Shown here: piece by piece, positions 1-8,651 of the stretch | Position numbering within the stretch: the stretch's first letter is position 1 | Layout: every line of letters starts with the position of its first letter | Assembly (NCBI GenBank): GCA_902778455.1 | Contig: CACYXR010000009.1 | Coordinates: forward strand, 91,757 to 155,756 | Origin: an uncultured Selenomonadaceae bacterium | Lineage (GTDB): Bacteria; Bacillota; Negativicutes; Selenomonadales; Selenomonadaceae | DNA: 64,000 nucleotides | Direction: 5' to 3' | Notes under the pieces: generated by a model | Database searches by the model: none | What the model was told of the DNA's origin: nothing | Seen by the model: only the letters and a program-made list of their open reading frames with translations | Program-made: the position numbers and the translations under genes

Positions 1-196
1 GCGCGGGAATCTGGAAGCAGACCGATTTCCCCGCGCCCGTCGGCATGATCGCCACCGTATCGCGCCCATCCAGCAGGCTCTTGATTACCGGCGCCTGCGC
101 CGGGCGAAATTCTTTGTAACCGAAAAAGCGGCGCAGATACGCGCGGGCATTCCCGAGCGCGTCTGCGCCGTTCATCGCGGCGGAATTATTTTCCAT
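1..196 (-). CDS. recQ: RecQ-family ATP-dependent DNA helicase, N-terminal part (cut by window edge)
   Basis: The reverse strand encodes MENNSAAMNGADALGN... then RRFFGYKEFRPAQAPVIKSL and the Walker A stretch IMPTGAGKSVCFQIPA. The F-x-FRxxQ Q-motif followed by MPTGAGKS and CFQ is the hallmark of RecQ helicases, 3'-5' helicases of recombinational repair. Only about 65 codons are present; the rest lies beyond the left edge. The start codon overlaps the last 11 bases of nfo, so the two are very probably translationally coupled in one repair operon (nfo then recQ). Confidence 0.9.
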   Translation of the reverse strand, partial: MENNSAAMNGADALGNARAYLRRFFGYKEFRPAQAPVIKSLLDGRDTVAIMPTGAGKSVCFQIPA

Positions 197-1058
197 TCTT
201 GTCCTCCCCGAAGCGCCCGCGAAGCAGTGCGATTTCCCGCGCGTAGCCGTCGTGGTCGTTCGGCGTCTCCAGGATAAAGGGCAGACGGCGGAGCAGCGGA
301 TGGTTGATCACGCGCACCAAAGCCTCCAATCCAATCTGTCCCTCTCCGATTTTCGCGTGGCGGTCCTTGTGGCTGCCGCGCGGATTCAGGCTGTCGTTCA
401 AATGCACGGCGAAAAGCCGGTCGATGCCGATCACGTCGTCAAACTCCGCCAGCACGTCGTCGAGATGGTCGACGATGTCATAGCCGCCGTCCCAGATATG
501 GCAGGTGTCGAGGCAAACGCCCACATGGTCGGAAAGCTCCACGCGGTCGAGAATCGCCCGCACCTCGGCGAAGGTCTTGCCGATTTCCGAGCCCTTGCCC
601 GACATGGTTTCCACCAATACCGTCGTATGCTGGGTCGGACGCAGCACCGCGTTCAAAAGCGCAGCGCAAAGCTCGATGCCGGTCTGCGTTCCCTGCCCGA
701 CATGACTGCCCGGATGGAAGTTGTAATAATTGCCCGGCGTGAATTCCAGCCGCCGGAGGTCGTCCGCCATCGTCTCCCGGGCGAAGGTCCGCAGGCTGTC
801 CTTTTCCGCGCAGGGATTCAAAGTATAGGGCGCGTGCGCGACGAGACGCACGATCTTGTTCTTCTTCGCGAAGGTGAGGAACGCGTCCACATCCTTCGGG
901 TCGATTTCCTTCGCTTTGCCGCCGCGCGGATTCCGCGTGAAAAACGCGAACACGTCCGCGTCCAGCTCTTTCGCTTCCTTTCCCATAGCGAGATACCCGC
1001 CCGCGGAAGAAAGATGATTCCCGATATGCAGCGATTCCACAACATTCTCTCCAATCAT
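186..1058 (-). CDS. nfo: Endonuclease IV (AP endonuclease)
   Basis: A TIM-barrel apurinic/apyrimidinic endonuclease that cuts the backbone 5' of abasic sites in base-excision repair. The sequence runs LHIGNHLSSAGGYLAMGKEA, FTRNPRGGKAK, LVAHAPYTLNPC, NFHPGSHVGQG, VLVETMSGKGSEIG, CLDTCHIWDGGYD, VHLNDS and ILETPND, covering the metal-binding His/Glu/Asp set of the family. About 290 aa, normal length. The frame stays open upstream, but residues before MIGENVV are not family-like. ATG 1058 has an AGAGGA upstream; a GTG at 1040 is preceded by GGAGAG at good spacing and would start almost at the conserved core, so the true start may be 1040. recQ follows with overlap. Confidence 0.95.
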   Translation of the reverse strand: MIGENVVESLHIGNHLSSAGGYLAMGKEAKELDADVFAFFTRNPRGGKAKEIDPKDVDAFLTFAKKNKIVRLVAHAPYTLNPCAEKDSLRTFARETMADDLRRLEFTPGNYYNFHPGSHVGQGTQTGIELCAALLNAVLRPTQHTTVLVETMSGKGSEIGKTFAEVRAILDRVELSDHVGVCLDTCHIWDGGYDIVDHLDDVLAEFDDVIGIDRLFAVHLNDSLNPRGSHKDRHAKIGEGQIGLEALVRVINHPLLRRLPFILETPNDHDGYAREIALLRGRFGEDKNGK

Positions 1059-1195
1059 GTCTATATATGTTCCTCTATTGTAGCAAATCCCGCACGGAAT
1101 GTCGAAGGATTTATTTTCGCGCGCCGCTTTTTCCAAAACAAAAAATGCGCCTTCGCAGTGAAAGCGCATCTGTGGAAGTATTCGTCTGTCCCGGC

Positions 1196-1642
1196 TCAAA
1201 AATATCCGCCTACGGACCTTGCCGCCATCATGGACGCGTAAGCCGCCGAGAACTGTCGGTTCAGCTTTGTCATCTCCATGTTGGAAACGCTGCCCTTCAG
1301 CACGCCGAGGCTGTTCAGATGGTTGAGCATCGAGATATTATCCGAAAGTTTTTCCAAGGCCTCCGTTCCCATCTGGCCCTGATGGCGTTTTAAATAGTTC
1401 GAGATATGCTTTCTCGAGTCGGCCTGACTGCACCAGAAGCTGTCCGCCAACGCCAATTTATACTGGGCGATGTCCACCTGGTCCATCAGCGCGTCCCAGT
1501 CGTCCTGCTCCTTCTGCATCTTCGCAAGGACGTCATTGAAGGATTTCTGCTCCTCCGTCGTCTTCTTCGTATCCGCAGTCGAGCCGCTTTTCGCCGCCAA
1601 AGCCTGAAGCGCGGCCAGCGCGTTCATCGAATCCATGCTCAT
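1196..1642 (-). CDS. Hypothetical protein, 148 aa
   Basis: Not recognised. It has a strong ribosome site (GGGGAGGC) before ATG 1642. The protein is soluble, Ala/Met/Gln-rich and mostly helical by eye: an N-terminal Ala-rich stretch (MNALAALQALAAKSG), a charged linker (TTEEQKSFNDVLAKMQKEQDD) and a C-terminal half with repeated hydrophobic heptads. It has no signal peptide or membrane segment. It is transcribed towards nfo with a 138-bp gap. Confidence 0.7.
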   Translation of the reverse strand: MSMDSMNALAALQALAAKSGSTADTKKTTEEQKSFNDVLAKMQKEQDDWDALMDQVDIAQYKLALADSFWCSQADSRKHISNYLKRHQGQMGTEALEKLSDNISMLNHLNSLGVLKGSVSNMEMTKLNRQFSAAYASMMAARSVGGYF

Positions 1643-1759
1643 GGTATTGCCTCCCCGTTCACAATCGTTCTTGTCTATATATCGAAAAACCCGAAAAAAA
1701 CTTAATGGGGAAATTTTACCTACGGCAGGAAAAAATAATTTTATGACGAATAGATAGAA

Positions 1760-1795
1760 AGGACTAATAAATATGCTAATCAGGTCCTATATAGG
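1760..1795 (+). other. Small hairpin and palindrome in the queC leader
   Basis: AGGAC (1760-1764) can pair with GTCCT (1784-1788), and the overlapping CCTATATAGG is a perfect 10-bp palindrome just before the AAGGAG ribosome site of queC. It could be a small regulatory hairpin. It does not fit the preQ1 riboswitch class I layout (loop too long, no C-rich L1 or A-rich tail). Confidence 0.3.
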
Positions 1796-1811
1796 TAAGG
1801 AGTGAAACGGA

Positions 1812-2504
1812 TTGAAAGCGGTGATCCTTTCCAGCGGCGGCGTCGATTCGACCACCTGCCTCGCGATGGCGGTCAGGGAATATGGCGCGGATAATGTCGC
1901 GACTATTTCCGTTTTTTACGGGCAGAAGCATCAGCGGGAGCTTGCCGCCGCGCGGCACGTGGCGGCGCATTACGGCGTTCGCCACAACGAATACGACCTT
2001 GCCCCTGTTTTTCGCGGTTCGACCTGCGCGCTGCTGTCCGGCGCGCCCCACGACATTGAACACCGGAGCTACGCCGAGCAGCTTGCGGAACGGAACGGGT
2101 GCGGCGTCTCGACCTATGTGCCGTTCCGCAACGGACTGATGCTTTCAGTGGCGGCCAGCGCGGCAGGCAGTATTTTCGAAGGGGAGGATCTTCGGCTGTA
2201 TCTCGGCGCCCACGCCGACGACGCCGCAGGGAACGCTTACGCCGACTGCAGCGAGACGTTTATAACCGCGATGGACAGCGCGATTTCTGTCGGCACTTAC
2301 GGACGCATCCGCCTCGTCGCCCCCTTCGTCGGAAAAACAAAGGCCGAGGTCGTGAAAACAGGACTTGCCCTCGGCGTGCCCTACGAGCTGACATGGAGCT
2401 GCTACGAGGGCGGCGAGAACCCCTGCGGCGTCTGCGCCACATGCCGCGACAGGGCGGCGGCGTTCCGCGCCAACGGGGCGGAGGACCCGGCGCTGAAAAG
2501 ATAA
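1812..2504 (+). CDS. queC: 7-cyano-7-deazaguanine synthase QueC
   Basis: Converts 7-carboxy-7-deazaguanine to preQ0 with ATP and ammonia in queuosine biosynthesis. The N-terminal PP-loop ATP pyrophosphatase motif is LSSGGVDSTTCL; then FYGQKHxxEL, STYVPFRNG, LGAHADDAAGNAYADC, and the zinc-binding cysteines in WSCYEGGENPCGVCATC. 230 aa, full length. The start is TTG 1812, supported by AAGGAG nine bases upstream. No other queuosine gene is adjacent. Confidence 0.97.
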   Translation: MKAVILSSGGVDSTTCLAMAVREYGADNVATISVFYGQKHQRELAAARHVAAHYGVRHNEYDLAPVFRGSTCALLSGAPHDIEHRSYAEQLAERNGCGVSTYVPFRNGLMLSVAASAAGSIFEGEDLRLYLGAHADDAAGNAYADCSETFITAMDSAISVGTYGRIRLVAPFVGKTKAEVVKTGLALGVPYELTWSCYEGGENPCGVCATCRDRAAAFRANGAEDPALKR

Positions 2505-2520
2505 TAAAATCGGAGGCTTC

Positions 2521-2554
2521 ATCCGTCGCTAAAATTGCGGCGGATTTTCTTTTT
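2521..2554 (+). terminator. Rho-independent terminator of queC
   Basis: ATCCGTCGC pairs with GCGGCGGAT (one G-T wobble) around a 7-nt loop, followed by TTTCTTTTT, 17 bases after the queC stop. Confidence 0.85.
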
Positions 2555-2556
2555 GA

Positions 2557-2585
2557 TTGTCGGGAACAAAGTTTTATATTATAAT
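2557..2585 (+). promoter_or_regulatory. Predicted sigma-70 promoter of metN operon
   Basis: TTGTCG, a 17-bp spacer and TATAAT, 38 bp upstream of metN. The leader is too short for a SAM riboswitch and none of its conserved elements is visible. Confidence 0.6.
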
Positions 2586-2623
2586 GTAGCAATCGTATTA
2601 TTATCATACTAGGAGACTTTTCC

Positions 2624-3650
<1,027 letters not shown>

Positions 3651-3661
<11 letters not shown>

Positions 3662-4310
3662 CGTTATCCCGCTTCTGATGAAAGCCCTCGGCGAGACCGT
3701 GGCCATGGTCGTCGTCGCGATGATTGCCGCCACGGCCATCGGCGTGCCGCTGGGCGTACTGCTGGTCGTCACGGCCAAGGGCGGCGTACTTGCCTGCCCG
3801 GCGCTGAACCGTGTCGTCGCCGCCGTAGTAAATGCCGTGCGTTCGATTCCTTTTATTATACTGATGGTGGCGATTATCCCTTTCACCCGACTCGTGGTGG
3901 GAACCTCCATCGGCACGACCGCGGCGATGGTGCCGCTGACCCTGGCCTCGATTCCCTTCATCGGACGGCAGGTCGAGACCTCGCTTCGCGAAGTACCGTA
4001 CGGCCTGATTGAAGCAGCTCTCGCCATGGGCGCGACGCCGATGCAGATCATTCGCCGCGTCTATCTGCCGGAAGCGCTTTCCAGTATCGTCGCCCAGCTC
4101 ACCACCGTCGTCATCGCCCTGGTCGGCGAATCGGCCATGGCGGGCGCCATCGGCGGCGGCGGCCTCGGCGATCTGGCTATCCGCTACGGTTACCAGCGTT
4201 TCCGTCCGGAAATCATGCTGGCGACGGTCGTCGTTCTGATCGCCCTGGTCCAGCTCGTCCAATTCGCGGGAAATTCACTGGCGAAGCGGCTGAATAAAAA
4301 GGAAATGTAG
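3651..4310 (+). CDS. metI: Methionine ABC transporter permease MetI
   Basis: Inner-membrane permease with five hydrophobic segments and the EAA loop (EAALAMGATPMQIIRRVYLP) that docks on MetN. About 219 aa, normal size. ATG 3651 sits eight bases after GAGGTG, inside the last codons of metN (11-bp overlap); a TTG at 3645 in the same frame is less well placed. The overlap indicates translational coupling. Confidence 0.96.
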
Positions 4311-4330
4311 GGAAGAAAGAGGATGCAGTG

Positions 4331-5194
4331 ATGCGCAAACTGTGGATTGCCCTGTCGATTCTGCTTTTCCTGTTCTCGATGTCTGTCGGGCACATGTTTT
4401 TCCAGTTGCGGAATGCGGATCAGGAGCGGAAACGCCATGAGCAAATCACGCAGGAGCAAGTGGACCGCATCGTCTTCCTGATGGACGTCATCACGAAAAA
4501 GGGCGACAGATTGAGGAAGGATATCCAAAACCGCCATGCGAAAAACATCAACTTTCAGGAAGAAGCCCGAACCCTTTCCGACGCCGTGCAGGCGGAAACC
4601 GGCGTCTCGCTGAAAATCGTGGCGCTCGCGCCGCGGGGCAAAATTTCGGAAGTCTACCCCCGCGCCAACAACGAGGGCCTGATCGGGCTCAACTTTTTTG
4701 ACCGCAAAAGATACAGGGGCGACCTGGAAAAACAAGCCTTCCAGAAAGGGGAATACTTGCTGGATGTTCTGGTTCCGTCGGAAAGGAGCCGCGGCCTCAT
4801 CGGCTGCCGTGCACCGATACTTTGGAAAGTAAAAGACGCGCAAAAGTTTTGGGGGCTCTTAGCCCTGGCCGCCGATCTTGAAGATTTCTGCCGAGCCGCG
4901 GAAATTGACGACCTGGACGAACAGGGACTGGATTATCGCCTTTCCCTCATATCCAACCATGGGGAATCGTTCATCCTTCGGGAAAAAGGAAACTTTAACG
5001 ACAAGGCCGATCCCATCCGGATTTTCTTCCATCTGAAGAATCTCACATGGGAGCTGCAAACCTCGCCGAAGGACGAGCCGCCTCCCTCCTCTTTTTACGG
5101 CATCGCCGGCGCCGTGATCTCCGGCCTCGCCATTTTCTGCCTGATCGGACTGGTCGTCAAAAGGCAGCGAATCCCTGACTATGAAACGGACTGA
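4331..5194 (+). CDS. CHASE-like membrane sensor protein without output domain
   Basis: 287 aa with an N-terminal membrane anchor (LWIALSILLFLFSMSVGHMFF), a long extracytoplasmic region and a C-terminal membrane helix (IAGAVISGLAIFCLIGLVV) followed by only about 12 cytoplasmic residues. The middle contains VYPRANNEGLIGLNFFDR and later LIGCRAPILW, which matches the pattern of CHASE ligand-binding domains. There is no kinase, GGDEF, EAL or MCP module. It starts 20 bp after metI with its own ribosome site (AAGAGGA) and precedes the terminator, so it is probably co-transcribed with metNI. Role unknown; ligand sensing or transport modulation is inference. Confidence 0.75.
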   Translation: MRKLWIALSILLFLFSMSVGHMFFQLRNADQERKRHEQITQEQVDRIVFLMDVITKKGDRLRKDIQNRHAKNINFQEEARTLSDAVQAETGVSLKIVALAPRGKISEVYPRANNEGLIGLNFFDRKRYRGDLEKQAFQKGEYLLDVLVPSERSRGLIGCRAPILWKVKDAQKFWGLLALAADLEDFCRAAEIDDLDEQGLDYRLSLISNHGESFILREKGNFNDKADPIRIFFHLKNLTWELQTSPKDEPPPSSFYGIAGAVISGLAIFCLIGLVVKRQRIPDYETD

Positions 5195-5205
5195 TGATGA
5201 GCCGT

Positions 5206-5243
5206 AAAAAGGAAGCCGTCCTTGTTGACAGCTTCCTTTTTTT
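5206..5243 (+). terminator. Rho-independent terminator after the CHASE-like gene
   Basis: GGAAGC...GCTTCC stem followed by eight T. The loop contains the -35 box of the next promoter (TTGACA at 5225-5230). Confidence 0.8.
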
Positions 5244-5253
5244 GCATTACGAT
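5225..5253 (+). promoter_or_regulatory. Promoter of metQ, nested in the preceding terminator
   Basis: TTGACA, 17-bp spacer, TACGAT. The -35 box lies inside the loop of the upstream terminator hairpin, so metQ can be expressed separately from metNI. Confidence 0.75.
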
Positions 5254-5297
5254 ACAGAAGGATATTTCTATGTATATATTTAGGAGGGGAAAGTCAA

Positions 5298-6137
5298 ATG
5301 AAAAAACTGGTATTGATTCTCTCGGTGCTGCTCCTTGTCGTATTCGCGGCGGGCTGCGGCGGCGGAGACAAAAAGCCTGCGTCCTCGGGCGCGCCCGCTT
5401 CGTCCGGCGGCGCGAAGGTCACGCTGAAGGTCGGCGCTTCGCCGGTTCCGCACGCGGAAATTCTCGAGCAGATCAAGCCGATGTTGGCAAAGCAGAACAT
5501 CGAGCTGAAAGTCATCGAGTTCTCCGACTACATCCAGCCGAACATGGCGTTGGGCGACAAAGAGCTGGACGCGAACTTCTTCCAGCATGAGCCGTATCTC
5601 CTGAACTTCATCGGAGAGCACAAGAACCTGAAACTGAAGAATGCCGGCGGCGTCCATGTGGAGCCGATGGGCGTTTACTCGAAGAAGGTCAAGAAGCTGG
5701 ACGAGCTGAAGGACGGCGACACCATCGCCATCCCCAACGATCCGACGAACGGCGGCCGAGCGCTGCTGCTGCTTGAAAAAGCCGGCGTCATCAAGCTGAA
5801 AGCGGGACTCGGCGTCAAGGCCACAATCCAGGACGTCACCGAAAACAGCAAGAAGCTCCAGTTCAAGGAAATCGAGGCTGCACAGCTTCCACGCTCCCTT
5901 GACGACGTGACGATCGCCGTCATCAACACGAACTTCGCGATGCAGGCGAGCCTGAACCCGACGAAGGATTCGCTCTTCATCGAGGACAAGACCTCGCCGT
6001 ACTCGAACATCGTAGCCGTCCGCGAGGGCGACGAAAAGCGTCCCGAGATCCAGGCGCTGATGAAAGCGCTCCAGTCGAAGGAAGTCAAGGAATTCATCGA
6101 AAAGAAATACGGCGGAGCAATCGTTCCGGCGTTCTGA
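5298..6137 (+). CDS. metQ: Methionine-binding lipoprotein MetQ (NlpA family)
   Basis: Substrate-binding component of the methionine importer. The signal peptide ends in the lipobox FAAGC (Cys20), followed by a Gly/Ser/Ala linker and the NlpA core: VGASPVPHAEIL, FSDYIQPNMAL, DANFFQHEPYL, GVYSKKVK, IAIPNDPTNGGRAL, and VINTNFAMQASL. 279 aa. AGGAGG lies upstream of the ATG. It has its own promoter and terminator, allowing the excess of binding protein usual in such systems. Confidence 0.97.
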   Translation: MKKLVLILSVLLLVVFAAGCGGGDKKPASSGAPASSGGAKVTLKVGASPVPHAEILEQIKPMLAKQNIELKVIEFSDYIQPNMALGDKELDANFFQHEPYLLNFIGEHKNLKLKNAGGVHVEPMGVYSKKVKKLDELKDGDTIAIPNDPTNGGRALLLLEKAGVIKLKAGLGVKATIQDVTENSKKLQFKEIEAAQLPRSLDDVTIAVINTNFAMQASLNPTKDSLFIEDKTSPYSNIVAVREGDEKRPEIQALMKALQSKEVKEFIEKKYGGAIVPAF

Positions 6138-6215
6138 TGAAAATAACAGAAAACCCCGCCTTACTGTGGGCATGAAATAAGGATCTTATCAAAAAATCGA
6201 TAATCTCCGAGCGAA

Positions 6216-6250
6216 AGAGCCATGCAGGTTCCTGCATGGCTCTTATTTTA
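6216..6250 (+). terminator. Rho-independent terminator of metQ
   Basis: A perfect 13-bp stem (AGAGCCATGCAGG paired with CCTGCATGGCTCT) with a TT loop, followed by TATTTTAT. Confidence 0.85.
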
Positions 6251-6263
6251 TAATTGAACGCCG

Positions 6264-6421
6264 AAAAAAAGCATTCCACGATGCAGAGGAGGGCAGGCGT
6301 TCTGCACCTACTACTGCCGAAACTCCTTCGGCAGAGGGAATGCTTAATATGATGCACTGGTATCTCCCAGAACTGAATCCTCAAATGAGGCCAACATCTC
6401 CCCGGTCGTCAGTGCATCTAT
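6264..6421 (-). ncRNA. Candidate structured small RNA B
   Basis: There is no convincing ORF. On the minus strand a promoter (TTGTCT at 6456-6451, 17 bp, TAAACT at 6433-6428) precedes a 5' domain closed by a perfect 9-bp helix (CAGTGCATC 6410-6418 with GATGCACTG 6352-6360). A 3' domain closed by AGCATTCC/GGAATGCT (6270-6277, 6338-6345) encloses a TGCCGAA/TTCGGCA hairpin (6316-6334), and then comes a run of seven U. It shares GACGACCGG and ATTCAG-N3-6-GGGAG with RNA A. I recognise no known RNA family. Confidence 0.6.
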
Positions 6422-6427
6422 GACAAA

Positions 6428-6456
6428 AGTTTATCACAGTATCAGGAAATAGACAA
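6428..6456 (-). promoter_or_regulatory. Predicted promoter of RNA B
   Basis: Minus-strand TTGTCT, 17-bp spacer, TAAACT. Confidence 0.5.
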
Positions 6457-6477
6457 GAAAACGGCAATCATCTTAAA

Positions 6478-6620
6478 ACAAAAAGAAGCACCGCTGGATA
6501 TGGGTAAGCCGTAAGATTCGACCTACTCCAACGATACTTCCCTTGAAGGCCTCCCCGGATGCTGAATGCAAAATCCCCCAGCTTAAACGTCCAAAACGAC
6601 TCCGGTCGTCTGCCTTCACC
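6478..6620 (-). ncRNA. Candidate structured small RNA A
   Basis: The minus strand has a promoter (TTGTTG, 18 bp, TATACT at 6629-6624) and then a 5' domain closed by TGAAGGC/GCCTTCA (6612-6618 with 6544-6550). Inside it is a tight hairpin ACGAC-CGGA-GTCGT (6596-6609). A 14-bp terminator stem with G-U pairs (6485-6498 with 6527-6540) and five U end the RNA. Conserved pieces shared with RNA B: GACGACCGG near the 5' end and ATTCAGCATCCGGGGAG. GGA triplets sit in the hairpin loop and in single-stranded stretches. The function is unknown; CsrA sequestration is one possibility. Confidence 0.6.
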
Positions 6621-6623
6621 CAA

Positions 6624-6653
6624 AGTATAGCACAGGATTAACAAGAACAACAA
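6624..6653 (-). promoter_or_regulatory. Predicted promoter of RNA A
   Basis: Minus-strand TTGTTG, 18-bp spacer, TATACT. Confidence 0.5.
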
Positions 6654-6710
6654 GACCATTATGTGAAAATAATCCAGTATATTTAGCTGTGACACTTAAT
6701 TGTGAGTATT

Positions 6711-8327
6711 TTATTTTGCCCACCAACAATCTTTTCCTTTTATTGTTTTACCGCCATCCTTTTTGAAAGTGAAATAGAAACCTAATTTACGCGCTTCCTC
6801 TACTACCGGTTTTAATTCGACACCGCCAAGAATCCACAATGCGCCTTTGAATGGGCGCTTGTCCACATACTTAATATTGTAATTCTTGAGCAAGGCAATG
6901 ATATCCTCCTCTTTTAGCGTTTCGTTTTCAAATCCCGGCAGTCCCGTCTGAACAGTGGTTGTAGTTTTTTGTGGTTGTGTAACATGCGTTGGAAATTCAG
7001 GTTTGAGATTATCTTTTTCCTCTACATCCGTGCGGCAGTTTCCCATAAGTTCATTGAGCTGTGCATCAGGAATGTTACACTTTGACTCGTCTTCGCCTAG
7101 CTGCGCTTGGTCATCGTCATCATCGTAGTCGTCGAGAGACGCTTCTGCCAAAATTTCTTTTACTTCATCCGCAGTTAGGTCTAAGTCGTCAAACTCAATA
7201 TCTTCTTCCGTGTCAGTATCGCTATCAGTGTTATAATAATCATAACGCTCGTCGTCGGTGGGTTCTGAATACGTGTCTTGTGTGGGAAAAAGATTTTGTT
7301 CTAATGTTTCTTCTTGTGAAGGCAAACGCACAATATCTTCATTGTCTTGCACGTTTTTACTGTTGGCGAGAGACAAAATTTCCTTCATACCCCACAGTTC
7401 AAGCGTTATCATTCCAGCGGCATTTAGTTGTTTTGCATATTCTTTTGCATTATCGTTGTATGGGCAAGTTGCAATAAAAATAGCGCGTTTTACATTTGCA
7501 CCGACGGCAGAACCGACTAATTTCTGGACGAGTTCCCGACCAATAGAGGATTCGTTGCGCCAATGTTTACATTCAATATAGTATGTTTCTCCATCTTTTT
7601 GGGCAATAATATCTTTGCCACCATCATTCGTCGAGGCAGTAGTATATGCTTTATAGCCATTTAAGTTCAGCATATAGGCAATCCATTCTTCAAATGCTCT
7701 CCAATCCATAGAACGGACAAAGAATTCGTTATTTTTAAAATCACCTATTTCTTTAGGCTTCTTTATCTCTTTTTTTATTTCGATTGCTTTATCAAGTATA
7801 AGGCGATTTATTATTTCCGCAACTGCACCTGAAGAAATGCCTAAATTGATATTCGAAATAGGGCGCCCATTTTTCTTAATAATGCCACCGACATTGGAAT
7901 TAAAATTTAGACGAAAAACAGTAGTATCCATTCTTCTTACATATAATTCGTCTAATTGGCACGAATACGTTGTTATATCAAATACGTTTGTCTGATGCCC
8001 ATATTCTTGAATTGAAGATTTATCATAAATTTTAAACGCACAATAACAAGGCCCACTAGAAAGTCTATAAAATCTAAAACAGGGGAATGATCTTGTAATG
8101 TCGTATTCAATGCTATTTACTTCACTAGAATAATCATAATTTATATGATTCGATATAATTGCCAACAATTGATCTTCTGTTGACGGTAGATTATTTTCAG
8201 AACGGGCGGATAATCGACTGAGGGCGAAGTTATTTGCCTTTATGGTATCTTTTTTTTCGGGCCATATTCTCTCTATAAGCCAAATAAACGGAGATAACAC
8301 TATAGCAATCGCTCCAAACATTAACAT
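6711..8327 (-). CDS. Mrr-type restriction endonuclease, membrane-anchored (start probably frameshifted)
   Basis: 538 aa in the open frame. The N-terminus is a membrane helix (GAIAIVLSPFIWLIERIW). Residues about 210-330 carry the Mrr catalytic fold: WRAFEEWIAYMLNLNGY, then GGKDIIAQKDGETYYIECKHW, the D-x(n)-E-x-K nuclease motif, and KRAIFIATCPY. A very acidic linker (runs of D/E, about 370-430) separates a C-terminal domain (YNIKYVDKRPFKGALWILGG). Mrr enzymes cut modified or foreign DNA. The ATG 8327 has no ribosome site; the likely real start is ATG 8389, separated by a one-base frameshift (next entry). Base composition is AT-richer than the neighbours. Confidence 0.85.
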   Translation of the reverse strand: MLMFGAIAIVLSPFIWLIERIWPEKKDTIKANNFALSRLSARSENNLPSTEDQLLAIISNHINYDYSSEVNSIEYDITRSFPCFRFYRLSSGPCYCAFKIYDKSSIQEYGHQTNVFDITTYSCQLDELYVRRMDTTVFRLNFNSNVGGIIKKNGRPISNINLGISSGAVAEIINRLILDKAIEIKKEIKKPKEIGDFKNNEFFVRSMDWRAFEEWIAYMLNLNGYKAYTTASTNDGGKDIIAQKDGETYYIECKHWRNESSIGRELVQKLVGSAVGANVKRAIFIATCPYNDNAKEYAKQLNAAGMITLELWGMKEILSLANSKNVQDNEDIVRLPSQEETLEQNLFPTQDTYSEPTDDERYDYYNTDSDTDTEEDIEFDDLDLTADEVKEILAEASLDDYDDDDDQAQLGEDESKCNIPDAQLNELMGNCRTDVEEKDNLKPEFPTHVTQPQKTTTTVQTGLPGFENETLKEEDIIALLKNYNIKYVDKRPFKGALWILGGVELKPVVEEARKLGFYFTFKKDGGKTIKGKDCWWAK

Positions 8328-8389
8328 TACAGGCGCACAAAATATTGCAACTATTATTTTTTAATGCCTACCAATATATCTTCAACCAT
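8328..8389 (-). other. Displaced 5' end of the Mrr gene, frameshift at an A6 run
   Basis: AAGGAGGG lies seven bases before ATG 8389, which reads MVEDILVGIKK then TAA. The stop falls right after six A (8357-8362). A -1 slip or one extra A joins this peptide to IIVAIFCAPVMLMFGAIA, completing the membrane helix of the main ORF. Either a mutation, a sequencing error or programmed slippage. Confidence 0.7.
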
Positions 8390-8506
8390 AACCTTTCCCT
8401 CCTTTCTTGGACTGATAATAGCATAAAGTAGAAAGCGATAGGTCGCTTTGGAAGAGACATTTCTATTTTCCACCTTTCGCTCTGGAAGCGTCCTCCTTTG
8501 CTTTGG

Positions 8507-8535
8507 ATTGTCTTATGATAGAAAAGACAATCCAA
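8507..8535. other. Inverted repeat upstream of the HTH-like gene
   Basis: GGATTGTCTT and AAAAGACAATCC form a 9-10-bp hairpin in the 256-bp gap between the divergently transcribed mrr and HTH-like genes. Possible operator or remnant terminator. Confidence 0.4.
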
Positions 8536-8651
8536 CAAGGATGGAAAAAAGAACGAATAGGTGAAACGACGGAACTTTAAAGGAAATATTTATGTTGTGT
8601 CGAATTGATAAACAAAATCTATTATGATACATGAATGGGGGAATCATGACC

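Noticed and set aside
1643..1811. preQ1 riboswitch before queC
   Set aside because: A hairpin is present but the class I loop, C-rich segment and A-rich tail are missing, and the class II/III architecture is not visible.
2505..2623. SAM riboswitch before metN
   Set aside because: The gap is almost filled by the queC terminator and a promoter; no S-box elements.
6264..6421. Glutamine (glnA) or glycine riboswitch
   Set aside because: CCGAAGGAG and AGTAGG fragments occur, but in the wrong order and inside different helices, and no gene follows downstream.
6468..6695. 75-codon minus-strand ORF
   Set aside because: Overlaps RNA A and its promoter, no ribosome site, sequence not protein-like beyond a chance hydrophobic run.
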